Below, in pieces: positions 1 to 8,623 of a DNA stretch of 12,461 nucleotides (the first letter of the stretch is position 1; each line of letters starts with the position of its first letter). The translations under genes were made by a program, and so were the position numbers. Location of the stretch: contig JAOXYB010044915.1 in assembly GCA_028565635.1 (NCBI GenBank), positions 1 to 12,461 of the forward strand. Reading direction: 5' to 3'. Origin of the DNA: Phoronis ovalis. Lineage: Eukaryota; Phoronida; Phoronidae. Below the pieces are notes generated by a model. That model ran no database searches and was not told the origin of the DNA. It saw only the letters and a list, made by a program, of their open reading frames with translations.

Positions 1-383
1 GGGTTGTCGGGTCAGATCGGGTCAGGTTTCAAAATGGCGACAGGAGTCACAAAAAAATTACACATTTTGCCTTGGATCATGTATTTAAGTCTAGTCAAAC
101 GAAATAAAGTATATTTTAAAACAAAGCGGTGAGTACGATTAAGACATAAAGTACATATATCGGGTCAATCAGGCAGTCTGATGGGTCGTGTACTGTAGGA
201 GGAGTTCTTGTCGCAAATTCGAAAATTAAAAGCGTATTAAAATTTAAATAATTAATGCTGAAAGGGTCATTGTCGTAAGGGGTACTACAGAAGTGTACCC
301 GGCGGACAATTTCCGCACGGCGGTAAACTTGTAGACCCATTTATAGGAAATCATATATAGGAAATAATATAGAAAATAATATA
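1..383. other. 5' flank of RdRP copy 1, no gene recognised
   Basis: This is AT-rich sequence with a GC-richer patch around 290-340. The word CGGGTCA occurs at 8-14, 19-25 and 161-167. A 74-codon minus-strand frame (116-340) exists but shows no domain or recognisable motif. Nothing here is assignable. It may be decayed repeat DNA or distal regulatory sequence. Confidence 0.4.
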
Positions 384-390
384 ATAGATA
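342..390. repeat. Short degenerate tandem repeat, TATAGGAAAT unit
   Basis: TATAGGAAAT occurs at 342-351 and again at 356-365, followed by decayed copies (ATATAGAAAAT and an ATAAT run). It is a low-complexity AT-rich tract just ahead of the conserved upstream block. It is probably a simple repeat without function. Confidence 0.5.
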
Positions 391-404
391 TTACTAAGGA
401 AATC

Positions 405-415
405 GGGGAATTCCC
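405..415. promoter_or_regulatory. NF-kappaB/Relish-type site upstream of RdRP copy 1
   Basis: GGGGAATTCCC contains the palindrome GGGAATTCCC (406-415), which fits the Rel-family consensus GGGRNNYYCC. It sits about 300 bp before the ATG and lies within the block shared with copy 2, where it is one of the best preserved words. Binding is predicted from sequence only. Confidence 0.5.
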
Positions 416-505
416 GTTCATTAACAACAATAGATCATTGTGCTTCATGAAAGAAATCCAGTTCATCTAAAAATAGAGTATTGGCTGTTTACATGAATAG
501 TTTCA

Positions 506-513
506 TATAAAAA
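506..513 (+). promoter_or_regulatory. Possible TATA-like element, RdRP copy 1
   Basis: TATAAAAA lies within the duplicated upstream block, about 200 bp before the ATG. Copy 2 has TATCAAAAA at 8400-8408. In such AT-rich DNA a match is expected often, so support comes only from its position in the shared block. No initiator could be fixed. Confidence 0.25.
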
Positions 514-560
514 TTCCGGGAAAAAATCCCAATAAAATCATTCAATATGAAAGCATTTCT

Positions 561-573
561 ATTTCTTAGAAAT
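561..573. promoter_or_regulatory. Possible STAT/GAS-like palindrome, RdRP copy 1
   Basis: ATTTCTTAGAAAT is a 13-bp palindrome around one central base and contains TTCNNNGAA (563-571), the STAT half-site spacing. No equivalent is seen upstream of copy 2. Chance occurrence is plausible. Confidence 0.2.
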
Positions 574-706
574 TCCTTTCAAAAGTTTTGGATTTTTAAG
601 TGGCTATGCGCTAGATGCACACTGTTGAGGCAGCACTCTTTAGGCCTACTACAAATCTAAGGTCGTATACTGACATGAAAATCTTCTAAACATACGGAGT
701 AGCAGT

Positions 707-2533
707 ATGAGTCTGCAGTCACTGAAGGTTACTGGAACAGTATCTTTTTTCAAAGGACACTTGTATGACACTTGTGATGAAGTATACTACCAAGAATTAC
801 CACGAGAAAAGGGAATAGAAAAAGCTATTTATAAATGGTTACTGAACGGGGAGGGAAGAGTGCAACAAATTACGTTGAAGCACATAAAACTAGTTGGATC
901 TCAAAATGAAGCATTTTCTAACAGAGTGCAAGCAGAAGTTAGCTTTGAAGCATACAAAGGATTGTTCAACAACGATGACGATTTGAAAGAAGCTTTATCT
1001 GAACAATGGAGCAAAATCTGTCCACACAATAACTATAATGCAACTTGGTTAAGATTTGAACATGAGAATAAAAATTTCATCACACTCATTGATGCACCCG
1101 TCCATAAAGTTATTTTAGGATCTGTTGTCAATGGTAATAAACTGTTCAGCCACTGGGAATCCAAGGAAGACGCGAGTCTTACAATCGAATCAGACAGAAA
1201 GTTGCTGTTTATTTATTTTGTTGACAATTCGCAAGTATACAGATTAGAATTAACCAGTAACTCAGATTTAAATGCTGATATCTTAGTTACAAAGATTTCA
1301 AAAACATTTACTTGGATACAATTTTTACTCCATCATGCTTGTCGCGTGAGTAAAGCATATATACGGATAGATACCGAACAAGTTAATTTAGATTGGTTTT
1401 GTTTATTTGATCTATCAGTAAAAATAAAAGAACCTGTCAGAACATTAAAAGACGTGTTTGAGGATAGCAATGAAATTATTTGGGAAAGAGTAACAGAAAC
1501 AAACTCATGTAACGATTTTGTTCTTGGTAATTCTTCAGCATTAACCCTACTGATTCCAAACACAACGGAAACTATAAATAAGGGACAATCAGATTCAGTC
1601 AACAACATTTTAGGTCGACTTGCAGCACAGAGATTCCAAATTCAGTATACAAGACTAGAAAAACAGCAATTTGAATTAGCAGATCGGTACAAACATTACA
1701 ACCTCAAAGATTTGCAATTTAGAAATGCTATTAGTAATCAAGACCGCTTTACGATTGTTTGGGGTCACGCTGTACTATTAAGCAAAGGTTTCCATGTTTT
1801 TGATCAAGAAGAAATCCAATATGGACACTCATTTCAAGATAAAATTGAAGACTATATCAGTAATCCCCAAAAATTATCTCAAGCTTTGGCCATGATTACT
1901 GATAAAATAGAAGATGATTATTTTACGTGTATTCACAAAGCTTTAGATTTTTTTATGTCAAGTAGATATGAAGGAAATGAGGACCCGTTATTGCCCCAGT
2001 GTAAAATGGCGAGGCGTGTTATATGCACTCCAACTAGACTGATATTTTACTCGCCGCAGCCAACTTTTGAAAACAGAATATTAAGGGAATATGAGTCAGA
2101 ATTTGCTTTACGGGTATCCTTCAGAGATGACGATTTCGGAAAACTGAATCTGAGAATTCCATCTACAAATGAGGCGGTTTATGAAAAATCTATATCCTCA
2201 ATGCTCTTGAAGGGAATAAGAATAGCTGATCGTACTTATCAGTTTCTGGCCTGTTCTAATAGTCAGTTACGTGATCATGCTGTGTGGATGTATTCTAAAG
2301 ACAGTCACGGTTGTACTGCAATTGATATTCAACATTGGATGGGAAACTTAGATAATATTCACTGTGTAGCAACTTATGTTGCCAGAATGGGGCAGTGTTT
2401 CTCGAACACCAAAGATAGTGGTAGGCTAGGATTGATGGAAGGAGCCGTACAAAAGGAAATTCCAGACATTGAACGAAATGGCCATTGTTTCTCGGATGGT
2501 ATTGGTAAAATATCTATGGAGCTTGCTAAAAAG
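707..2533 (+). CDS. RdRP copy 1, coding exon 1 (residues 1-609)
   Basis: One open stretch of 609 codons ending AAA AAG|GTAAGA, phase 0. It encodes the N-terminal region and the first of the two barrels. Residues 1 to about 430 are the diverged N-terminal part. They include a segment with VYRLEL and a FLLHHAC stretch, similar in position to the conserved N-terminal element of plant and animal RdRPs. From about 430 the typical RdRP core begins (TPTRLIFY, NRILREY, SQLRDHAVW, ARMGQCFS, FSDGIGKIS). Compared with copy 2 it is 12 codons longer, owing mainly to extra residues around 220-245, partly offset by other length differences. The frame stays open past the donor for only four codons before TAA, so splicing is required. 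Confidence 0.92.
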
Positions 2534-5500
2534 GTAAGAATATAAGGGGATTTGACATAATGGGGTAGTTCATTTTATTATCAATCAGCCAAATTGAAAA
2601 ACTGTTTAGAATGGCTTAAAATAAATATGAAACATTGTATGTATCTATAAATAGGTTTGCGAGGACACAGGGCGGGAATACGTTCACTCAGTGTATCAAA
2701 TACGCTTTGGTGGGTGCAAGGGTACGGTGGCTGTTGATCCCACATTGGAAGGCAAGCAAATATTGGTACGGAAAAGCATGAAGAAATTTGATAGTCCTCA
2801 TGATAACTTGGAAATTGCAAACTACTCTAAACCAGGTAAACAGGAGCGAGCACAATCCTAACCATCGGGAATCCTATAGGGTACACGAGAATGTAGGTGT
2901 AACACACTTTATTGCACCTGAACACCAAATTATAGATGTCATAAAGCATAATCAGTATTATGCTTTTCCGATCTACCGGCTTCACACACACGTTTCCAAT
3001 TACTGCTAGTAATTAAACACGTATTTTAATTATTCAGATAGATCATTGATGTGATTTTTTTCTAAAATAACAAAAAATGACTACATTCACCAAAATGACT
3101 TTGAGTGAGTCGCAATTTGTGTAGTTATGATATTTTTGGTAACCCGAGATGTAAGTTTCTTTATGAAATTTCAAGCATACTATAATACTAGAATATTTTT
3201 TAATTTGCAGGCAAGCTGTGTTTAAACCATCAGGCTATTACTCTGTTATCACAGATGGGGGTACCAGACAATGTTTTCTTAGATCTTCAAGAGCGTGTAC
3301 TGCAAGATTTAACCGATATGTATTTCTATGATAACAAAGCTGCAACTATGCTGAGTAGAAGGGCAACATCTTCCAAAATAAAATTTAAGCAGATGTTAGT
3401 TGATGGTATTAGCTTAACTACTGAACCCTTCTTCATCCAAATGTTACATGCAGTGGGAAGAAGTTACTTGCGTAAGTTGTCCGTTTCCAATAAGCGATTG
3501 AATAAGTCCAACAGTTTCTCCCAAGCTTCTGTGTAGGTATTAAAAATTACAGCTCCTTTATTTAGCATCCAGAGGTCTATTATAATAGTATAAGTGTATG
3601 TTTTTTTCATGGTTCAGTAAAATATGACGGTGTGTCAAAAACACATTGTTTTTATCCTACCTCGGAGTTTACCCCCAATTAAGTCTATGCACTAAACCGG
3701 CCAGCAATATCATCTTTATTTTACATGCGAGGTACTGCAACCATACGCTAAGTTATACATAACTGCAACAAAAAGAAATGACTGCTATGCATTGCCCTTT
3801 TTTCGGAAACTATGAGTGAATGTGGATTAATGGAAACAGGAAAATTGCAGGAACCACTGAAATAAACTTAACATCTTGTCTACAGAATAGGTAGAAATAT
3901 AATTGAATTTGTGAACATTTGTATTACTTTCAGGTGATCTTTTATCTAGAGCCAGAATTGAGCTTCCCCATTCACATGCCAGGAATATGATAGGTGCACT
4001 GGATGAAACACAGACGTTACAGAGTGGCCAAGTGTTTATTCAGTACTCAGGAAATGTAGATGAACCTAACAAAAAACTTACCATTCTAAAATGCACAGTT
4101 GTGGTGACTAAGTTTCCGGCACTGCATCCTGGTGATGTGAGAAAATTCAAAGCTGTCGATGTTCCTGGGCTACATCATATGAAAGATTGTGTCGTTTTTC
4201 CTTCTCTAGTACGTATCTTTGGAACTAGAGCATAATTGCAAATAATTTACCTGGATTTGCTAGCACCCTATATTGGTGGAAAAGTAAATTATTCTCAGAA
4301 TTTCGTAGGGGTGCCGCACAATTCAACATTTTTTTCAAAATTCCTTGCAAAATGTTTATTTGAAATAGCTGTAGAAAAGGATGAGAAAATCAATCATCCG
4401 TCGAACTTCTGTATGTTCATAAGCATAGAATAAAAAAATTGAATGCTATAATGCATTACTTTTTATATATTTTCCTTGTTATTTCTAGGGATCACGACCG
4501 CATCCTAATGAAATGTCAGGCTCAGATTTGGACGGCGACGAATATTTTGTCACCTGGCTTGAAGATCTGATTTTTCCCGAAGATAATTACCCACCGATGG
4601 ATTTTCCACCAGCAGAGAAGAAAATTATAGATGGCCAAATTACAATAAATGATATGGCAGACTACATTAAAGACTACATTAAAAATGACAGACTTGGTCT
4701 TATTGCAAATGCGCATAAAACGTTGGCAGATTTCGAAGACAAAGGAATTTTCTCTTCTGTATGTTTGAAACTTGCAGAAAAACATTCTGAGGCAGTTGAC
4801 TTTGCAAAAACAGGCAAATGTCCCGATTTGGACGTAAAAAATGGAGAACGACCCCAGAAATATCCCGACTTTATGGGCAAACAAGGTCAAAGGATCGTTT
4901 ACAGATCAAAACATGTACTTGGAAAACTTTACTGGAACTGTAGAGCAATAGAAGAGTTCTTACCCACTAGCGAAGATAAAAGTAATCATTCAAGTGACGT
5001 GGACCGGATGTTTGTGGTACAAGGGTCGGGAAAATACCTTGTTGACGCTAAACGCATATGTCAAGAATATTCGAGTACAATTCGAGCTATTATGACTCGT
5101 TATGGTATTCAAACGGAAGCGGAGTTAATCTCGGGTTGCATCACCAAACTTCATATTAGATTACGTGAAAAAAATGATCGGCACGAAACGATTCAGCTGG
5201 TATCCTTACAAGTAGCAGAAATTAAAAAAAAGTATCGTGAGGAATTTCTAAACGAATTTCACAATGATGTGCGCAGCAATCTACAGGAACCACAACTGGA
5301 ATTGCTTCAAAAAGCATCCGCTTGGTATCAAGCTGCATACGATGACTGCATGAACCTAAGAAGTTTTCCATGGATTGTAGTGTCAGACCTCTTATCAGCC
5401 ATCTTGAAACGCAGCCCAAAAGTCCATCGTTTTACGTGGAGCACTAGACTAGATAAGCTGACACAACAAATCATTGACAATTATTTGAAGTTCAAACACA

Positions 5501-6369
5501 TGTCAAGTGGAACAGAATACGCATATTCTCCAATTATTGTTGCTTATGCGAATCGCCATCCCTCTCTTCTTCCAATTTTTTATGTGATTAAAACCTGGTG
5601 TTTGAATACGCAAATACTGGGTAGAAAATTACACCAGGTGAGTTCTAATGAGCCTCTCTTGTTGTTGCTTTATTTTGCTCAGAGAGACAAATTTATTCCA
5701 AAGTTGAAAACAAATCAACTGGAACGTAAGTTTATACCACTTGTTGAAACCAGTTACTCTTTTTACGAAAAGTGTGATAAAGGCAAAATCGGTACTTGTA
5801 CTATAGGTAAATTATTAGTGGAATTCCTTAAGTATCTAAGTTCTCATAAGTTCCTACTGGAGATAGAAACGAGTTTCATTGTGAGCGGCGAAACGTTTAA
5901 ATTAAACAGGAAGCAGCAAGACTTATTATCCCAGGAAGCATTAATAGCACGTCATAGGTTAGCTGCTTTGAGTTTTGAAGAGTTTTTAAAACCTGACAAA
6001 AAATCTAATTATAACGAAGATCATATTAGAGAAGATATGAGAATTATTCCAAATAACATTTGGATAGTAATACGTCAAACGTGTCAAGCTTATGAAAACG
6101 GATTAAAAGCATTAGTACCAGAAGGAATTTACGAATTGACAATCAGAAGAGGCAAACCAAGTCGAAAACCTCAAGGAATCTTGTGGGCTCGAGGTGATCA
6201 CAAGGCAATGAGCTGCCTTCATTACGTTATTGATGAATGGATTGCAAACTTTAATAAAATTCTACACGCTCGTGAAATGGCTGGCCATTATCGACATTGG
6301 CAACAGATAATTGATTATTATTACTGTGGTGGCGGCTACCAAGGCCCATCAAATTACTTTTCTTACTAG
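707..6369 (+). CDS. RNA-directed RNA polymerase, RNA-silencing type (tandem copy 1, complete, 5 coding exons)
   Basis: Coding sequence is join(707-2533, 2655-2835, 3211-3471, 3934-4208, 4489-6369), 1474 codons, a usual length for eukaryotic RdRPs. Family knowledge: these two-barrel polymerases make dsRNA or secondary small RNAs from single-stranded templates in RNAi. Landmarks seen in order: TPTRLIFY (441-448), ENRILREY (455-462), SNSQLRDHAVW (517-527), ARMGQCFS (559-566), FSDGIGKIS (595-603), YQIRFGGCKG (623-632), QMGVPDNVF (684-692), GALDETQTLQSGQVF (777-791), HPGDVRKF (821-828), RPHPNEMSGSDLDGDEY (851-867). The metal-binding aspartates are D861, D863 and D865. DLDGD rather than DFDGD places it in the alpha group. 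The splice model restores the motif across each junction, for example FPSL|GSRPHPNE across intron 4. The ATG is supported by the matching ATGAGTCT start in copy 2. No frameshift or internal stop is seen, so it looks functional. Confidence 0.93.
2534..2654 (+). other. Intron 1 of RdRP copy 1
   Basis: GTAAGA..ATAG, 121 bp, phase 0. Copy 2 has its intron at the same codon boundary (10415-10614, 200 bp). Confidence 0.88.
2655..2835 (+). CDS. RdRP copy 1, coding exon 2 (residues 610-669 plus first base of 670)
   Basis: The acceptor ATAG|GTTTGC and donor CCAG|GTAAAC bound a 181-nt exon, entering in phase 0 and leaving in phase 1. It encodes the conserved YQIRFGGCKGTVAVDP and ILVRKSM region of the RdRP core. 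Copy 2 has an exon of identical length and phase, with 48 of 60 residues the same by hand alignment. Confidence 0.9.
2836..3210 (+). other. Intron 2 of RdRP copy 1
   Basis: GTAAAC..TTGCAG, 375 bp, phase 1. It contains a compact perfect hairpin at 2943-2966. No other element is recognised. Confidence 0.88.
2943..2966. repeat. Perfect inverted repeat (10-bp stem, 4-nt loop) in intron 2
   Basis: AAAGCATAAT, loop CAGT, then ATTATGCTTT form a perfect stem-loop. It is too short for a microRNA precursor. It may be a chance dyad or a remnant of a small palindromic element. Not seen in intron 2 of copy 2. Confidence 0.5.
3211..3471 (+). CDS. RdRP copy 1, coding exon 3 (rest of residue 670 to first base of 757)
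   Basis: The acceptor TTTGCAG|GCAAG and donor TTGC|GTAAGT bound 261 nt. The split codon G|GC gives Gly670. The product contains LNHQAITLLSQMGVPDNVF and ends at EPFFIQMLHAVGRSYL, both typical of the family's helical region ahead of the catalytic barrel. Copy 2 has the same length and phase, and about 71 of 87 residues match. Confidence 0.9.
3472..3933 (+). other. Intron 3 of RdRP copy 1
   Basis: GTAAGT..TTTCAG, 462 bp, phase 1. No RNA gene or mobile element recognised inside. Confidence 0.88.
3934..4208 (+). CDS. RdRP copy 1, coding exon 4 (residues 757-848)
   Basis: The acceptor CTTTCAG|GTGATC completes Arg757 from C|GT. The donor is TCTCTA|GTACGT in phase 0, and the exon is 275 nt. It encodes ARIELPHSHARNM, GALDETQTLQSGQVF and HPGDVRKFKAVDVPGLHHMKD, which form the start of the catalytic double-psi barrel. 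The exon breaks just before the G-RPHPNE-SGSDLDGD block, which begins exon 5. Reading on past the donor gives an unrelated tail and a stop at 4233-4235, as expected of intron sequence. Confidence 0.9.
4209..4488 (+). other. Intron 4 of RdRP copy 1
   Basis: GTACGT..TTCTAG, 280 bp, phase 0. The first 110 bp or so still align with the start of intron 4 in copy 2, sharing for example AATAATTTA/GATAATTTA, TGGATTT/TCGATTT and GGTGGAAAAG/GGCGGAAAAG. A 65-codon frame inside (4236-4433) is not conserved in copy 2 and is not a gene. Confidence 0.88.
4489..6369 (+). CDS. RdRP copy 1, terminal exon 5 with catalytic DLDGD (residues 849-1474)
   Basis: The acceptor ATTTCTAG|GGATCA opens 626 codons to TAG at 6367-6369. 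The exon starts GSRPHPNE and carries the catalytic DLDGD at 861-865. It then continues with family signatures: ADYI/NDRLGLIANAH, SEAVDFAKTG, ERPQKYPDFMGK, and AWYQAAY plus SFPWIVV (1140-1146). After about 1165 comes a roughly 300-residue C-terminal part with no standard RdRP motif. Within it, LPIFYVIKTW (about 1209-1218) and CTIGKLLVEFLKYL (1285-1298) look like the helical domain of Cid1/TUTase-type nucleotidyltransferases. That resemblance is an inference by eye. A basic patch RRGKPSRKPQG lies near the end, and the final residues are aromatic and Gly-rich. Confidence 0.92.
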   Translation, partial: GSRPHPNEMSGSDLDGDEYFVTWLEDLIFPEDNYPPMDFPPAEKKIIDGQITINDMADYIKDYIKNDRLGLIANAHKTLADFEDKGIFSSVCLKLAEKHSEAVDFAKTGKCPDLDVKNGERPQKYPDFMGKQGQRIVYRSKHVLGKLYWNCRAIEEFLPTSEDKSNHSSDVDRMFVVQGSGKYLVDAKRICQEYSSTIRAIMTRYGIQTEAELISGCITKLHIRLREKNDRHETIQLVSLQVAEIKKKYREEFLNEFHNDVRSNLQEPQLELLQKASAWYQAAYDDCMNLRSFPWIVVSDLLSAILKRSPKVHRFTWSTRLDKLTQQIIDNYLKFKHMSSGTEYAYSPIIVAYANRHPSLLPIFYVIKTWCLNTQILGRKLHQVSSNEPLLLLLYFAQRDKFIPKLKTNQLERKFIPLVETSYSFYEKCDKGKIGTCTIGKLLVEFLKYLSSHKFLLEIETSFIVSGETFKLNRKQQDLLSQEALIARHRLAALSFEEFLKPDKKSNYNEDHIREDMRIIPNNIWIVIRQTCQAYENGLKALVPEGIYELTIRRGKPSRKPQGILWARGDHKAMSCLHYVIDEWIANFNKILHAREMAGHYRHWQQIIDYYYCGGGYQGPSNYFSY

Positions 6370-7553
6370 TACATTGTATGTATTGTCCTTAGAATAATAA
6401 GGGAGTGCTGTTTAAGAAAAAATATTTTGTCCACCAAACAGACAGTCAATAAGTAGAAGTTCGCAACTTTTTCTAAGAACTTTCATGATTTTTATATGTA
6501 TATATACAGAAGAAATTGCACGTTTCTTCATGCACGTGTATAAACAGTCTGTTAATTTAGATACCGTTAGAAATATAAATAGACATTCTTTCTACTAGTA
6601 CTATATAAGTAAAGTCCACGGAATACAAATTTAATATTTGAATGTCATGGAAACAGTACAGCCCACAACAAATCTGCTCCTACATCCTACAACTGCAGAT
6701 CGAAGAGACAAAACAAACACAGGAAATTTATGGATCTAAAAATCTCGATAGTTCATACCTTAGCTTCACGCAGATCCTTCAGAAAGAACGGTGCACAGCT
6801 GCATTCGTTTCACTACGTTTAAAGCTTTGCCAACCCTCGGGGGTGCCAACCCAACAATGTCTACTAAAATTACATTGAATAAGACGTAAATCAACATCAC
6901 TGTTTTTTTTCCTGGATTATTGTTTTATAATATTGTACCAAATTACAAACTGTAAATGCATTTATATCATATAAATTTTACTAAATACACAACTAAATTA
7001 TAATCAAAGTACATCGTTATCATTATGCTGATTCTCGAGTCCATGGTTTTTAAAATGCATTTATTTATACTTTTAATATCACATTTTTATATTTCGCATA
7101 TTCCAGGACTAAGTGGTACTGAGTTACGCAAGTTGCTCCAGTTTGACAATATTATTTTATATAATACCTCAACTTGAGTAAAGTCACAATATGCAGCTTT
7201 TCCATGTGTAGTTTTGTTACAACTCCTATACTGGAAAAAATTGGGAAATTTCAATGTGAAAAATAGATAAAACTATATATGAGTTTGGGTTGACCTAGGC
7301 TGACAAAAATCTAACAATACTCGGCGAAATCTGACGAACACTGTTGCTTTTCGTGTTTTAATTGTTTTCTAGAAAAAATTAGCATTTGTCTTGATTGAGT
7401 AATTCAAACAATACACTTTGTAAATGTCAGATATCTATGCAGTACTGGACTAGTGTAGCAAAGGCAGTTAGTTTTAGTTGTGTGACATGCGACATTTATG
7501 ATACATTGCTATTATGTCTACATGCGACAAGTGATACAATTATAAAACCTAGA

Positions 7554-7559
7554 AATAAA
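7554..7559 (+). terminator. Alternative polyadenylation signal of RdRP copy 1
   Basis: First canonical AATAAA after the stop codon of copy 1, about 1.2 kb downstream, with a moderately T-rich stretch after about 7580. Weak evidence. Confidence 0.25.
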
Positions 7560-8073
7560 TGGATGATAACTAAATAGGATAATTTATCCTTCATTTAAGT
7601 TTCCCTTTGACTTTCTTTGTTGTAAAAAATTACTTATGCCTGTCTTAAAGCAGAAATGGCATTCACATTGACTTAGAAATTGTTTAAATGACGGTACTTC
7701 TTTAATCCTGACAAAGCATGCACAGCAAAGCAGCTATATAGCTTTTAATCTTTGAACACAATGCAGTTAGATATAAAGATACCTTATCTAATGGTTAAAT
7801 GTACTGGTATAATAAGTCGTGAAATTCCTGATTCGTCATCTACCAGGAGTAAAATCTATAATCGAGTAATACCATGCACTAGTGGAAGTATAATCATTAT
7901 CACTTGATTCAATGTAATATTTTAATTGACATTACGTGACTGATAAAAAATATACTATTGTAGATAATGACGGTCATCCCAATAGCCAATTGCAAATTTA
8001 ACCGGCCACATCTCTTGAAAGTGCTTCTCTGAAGAAAAAAACCCGGCTGTTTCTCTCAACATTTTGTAAACTA

Positions 8074-8079
8074 AATAAA
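8074..8079 (+). terminator. Possible polyadenylation signal of RdRP copy 1
   Basis: AATAAA is followed within 15-90 bp by a long T- and GT-rich tract (8086-8165), as expected of a downstream cleavage element. It implies a 3' UTR of about 1.7 kb, which is long, so the earlier hexamer at 7554-7559 or a variant signal closer to the stop is also possible. Confidence 0.25.
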
Positions 8080-8261
8080 TACTATTGTTTCATTTTTTTT
8101 ATCTACTAGGTTCCTTCTAGTTGTGCTTGGCTTATTGTTTAAGATTGTGTCTTTTAATTGTTTGAGCTATCAATTAAATGTTTGTGATTTTATTGTAAAA
8201 TGTATTGTATTATACTTTTACACTTCATAATTATGAAAAATAGATATCAATAGTTATATAT

Positions 8262-8412
8262 TGCTATAGATATCGGGGAATTCCCCTTTTTGTTAAAAAT
8301 AGATTATTTGTGTTTCATGAAAAGCAGTAAAAACCCAATTAATCTAAAATAGAGTATTGATTGTTATCTTTCTTAAATTTCCGCTCCATTATAGTTTCAT
8401 ATCAAAAATCCC
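8262..8412 (+). repeat. Duplicated upstream block, copy 2 side
   Basis: This is the partner of the block at about 384-520, with the same ordered words (ATCGGGGAATTCCC, TTCATGAAA, ATCTAAAA, TAGAGTATTG, TAGTTTCATAT) and small indels. It lies about 210-360 bp before the copy 2 start codon. Confidence 0.7.
8275..8286. promoter_or_regulatory. NF-kappaB/Relish-type site upstream of RdRP copy 2
   Basis: GGGGAATTCCCC is a perfect 12-bp palindrome and fits the Rel-family consensus. It is about 340 bp before the ATG, at the equivalent place to the site at 405-415. Conservation in both promoters is the main support. Confidence 0.5.
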
Positions 8413-8623
8413 AGCTTAACGCATACGTACTTTCGATACGAAAAACATTATGATTCATTCGATGCATCGTTTCGAAAGGCTTGCATTTTTATTCGTACCA
8501 TGAACATACAGGTATAGAAATAAGTCACCGTCACTGGTTTCTTTAATTAGCACTGGATATAAGAAGTTATAGCAAGTTGCTTTAACATCCTTTTTAGCCT
8601 TCCTATTTACTTGAATAAGCAGT

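Larger units (their letters stand above)
384..520 (+). repeat. Duplicated upstream block, copy 1 side
   Basis: This stretch can be aligned by eye with about 8262-8412 upstream of copy 2. The shared words, in the same order, are ATCGGGGAATTCCC, TTCATGAAA, ATCTAAAA, TAGAGTATTG and TAGTTTCATAT. Between this block and the ATG the two upstream regions lose obvious similarity. It shows that the duplication included 5' regulatory sequence. Preservation over non-coding spacers suggests promoter or enhancer function, but that is inference. Confidence 0.7.
6370..8261. other. Gene 1 3' flank and intergenic region, no gene recognised
   Basis: AT-rich DNA between the two RdRP genes. I see no canonical AATAAA between the stop codon and 7553. 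The first ones are at 7554-7559 and 8074-8079. A GC-richer patch lies at about 6640-6880, and a 12-bp palindrome AGCTATATAGCT at 7732-7743. Short frames at 6642-6878 and 7395-7577 show no domain and no homologous counterpart in the window. Confidence 0.5.

Noticed and set aside
116-340. 74-codon minus-strand frame in the left flank
   Set aside because: No recognisable motif, no splice or homology support, and the length is expected by chance.
1346-1418. Possible 73-bp intron (GTGAGT..ATCAG) inside exon 1 of copy 1, explaining its extra residues
   Set aside because: Its length is not a multiple of three, so removal would break a frame that is open and conserved on both sides.
4236-4433. 65-codon + strand frame
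   Set aside because: It lies wholly in intron 4, which is bounded by conserved splice sites, and is not kept in copy 2.
4522-4890. 122-codon minus-strand frame, with other antisense frames such as 9124-9489
   Set aside because: They lie opposite strongly conserved RdRP coding sequence and are compositional shadows without domains.
707-6369. Endogenised viral RNA polymerase
   Set aside because: The DLDGD double-psi-barrel type, multiple spliced introns and RDR/EGO-1-type motifs are those of the cellular RNA-silencing enzyme. Viral right-hand polymerases carry GDD motifs.
6642-6878. 78-codon + strand frame as a gene
   Set aside because: No domain, no supporting paralog and no clear promoter or poly(A) signal. 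Reported only as a composition anomaly.
7732-7743. AGCTATATAGCT palindrome as an operator or element end
   Set aside because: A 12-bp AT-rich palindrome is expected by chance in this much AT-rich DNA, and no partner or flanking structure is seen.
8241-8275. Imperfect hairpin (GATATCAATAG ... CTATAGATATC) just before the kappaB site of copy 2
   Set aside because: One mismatch, low complexity and absent in copy 1, so too weak to call.
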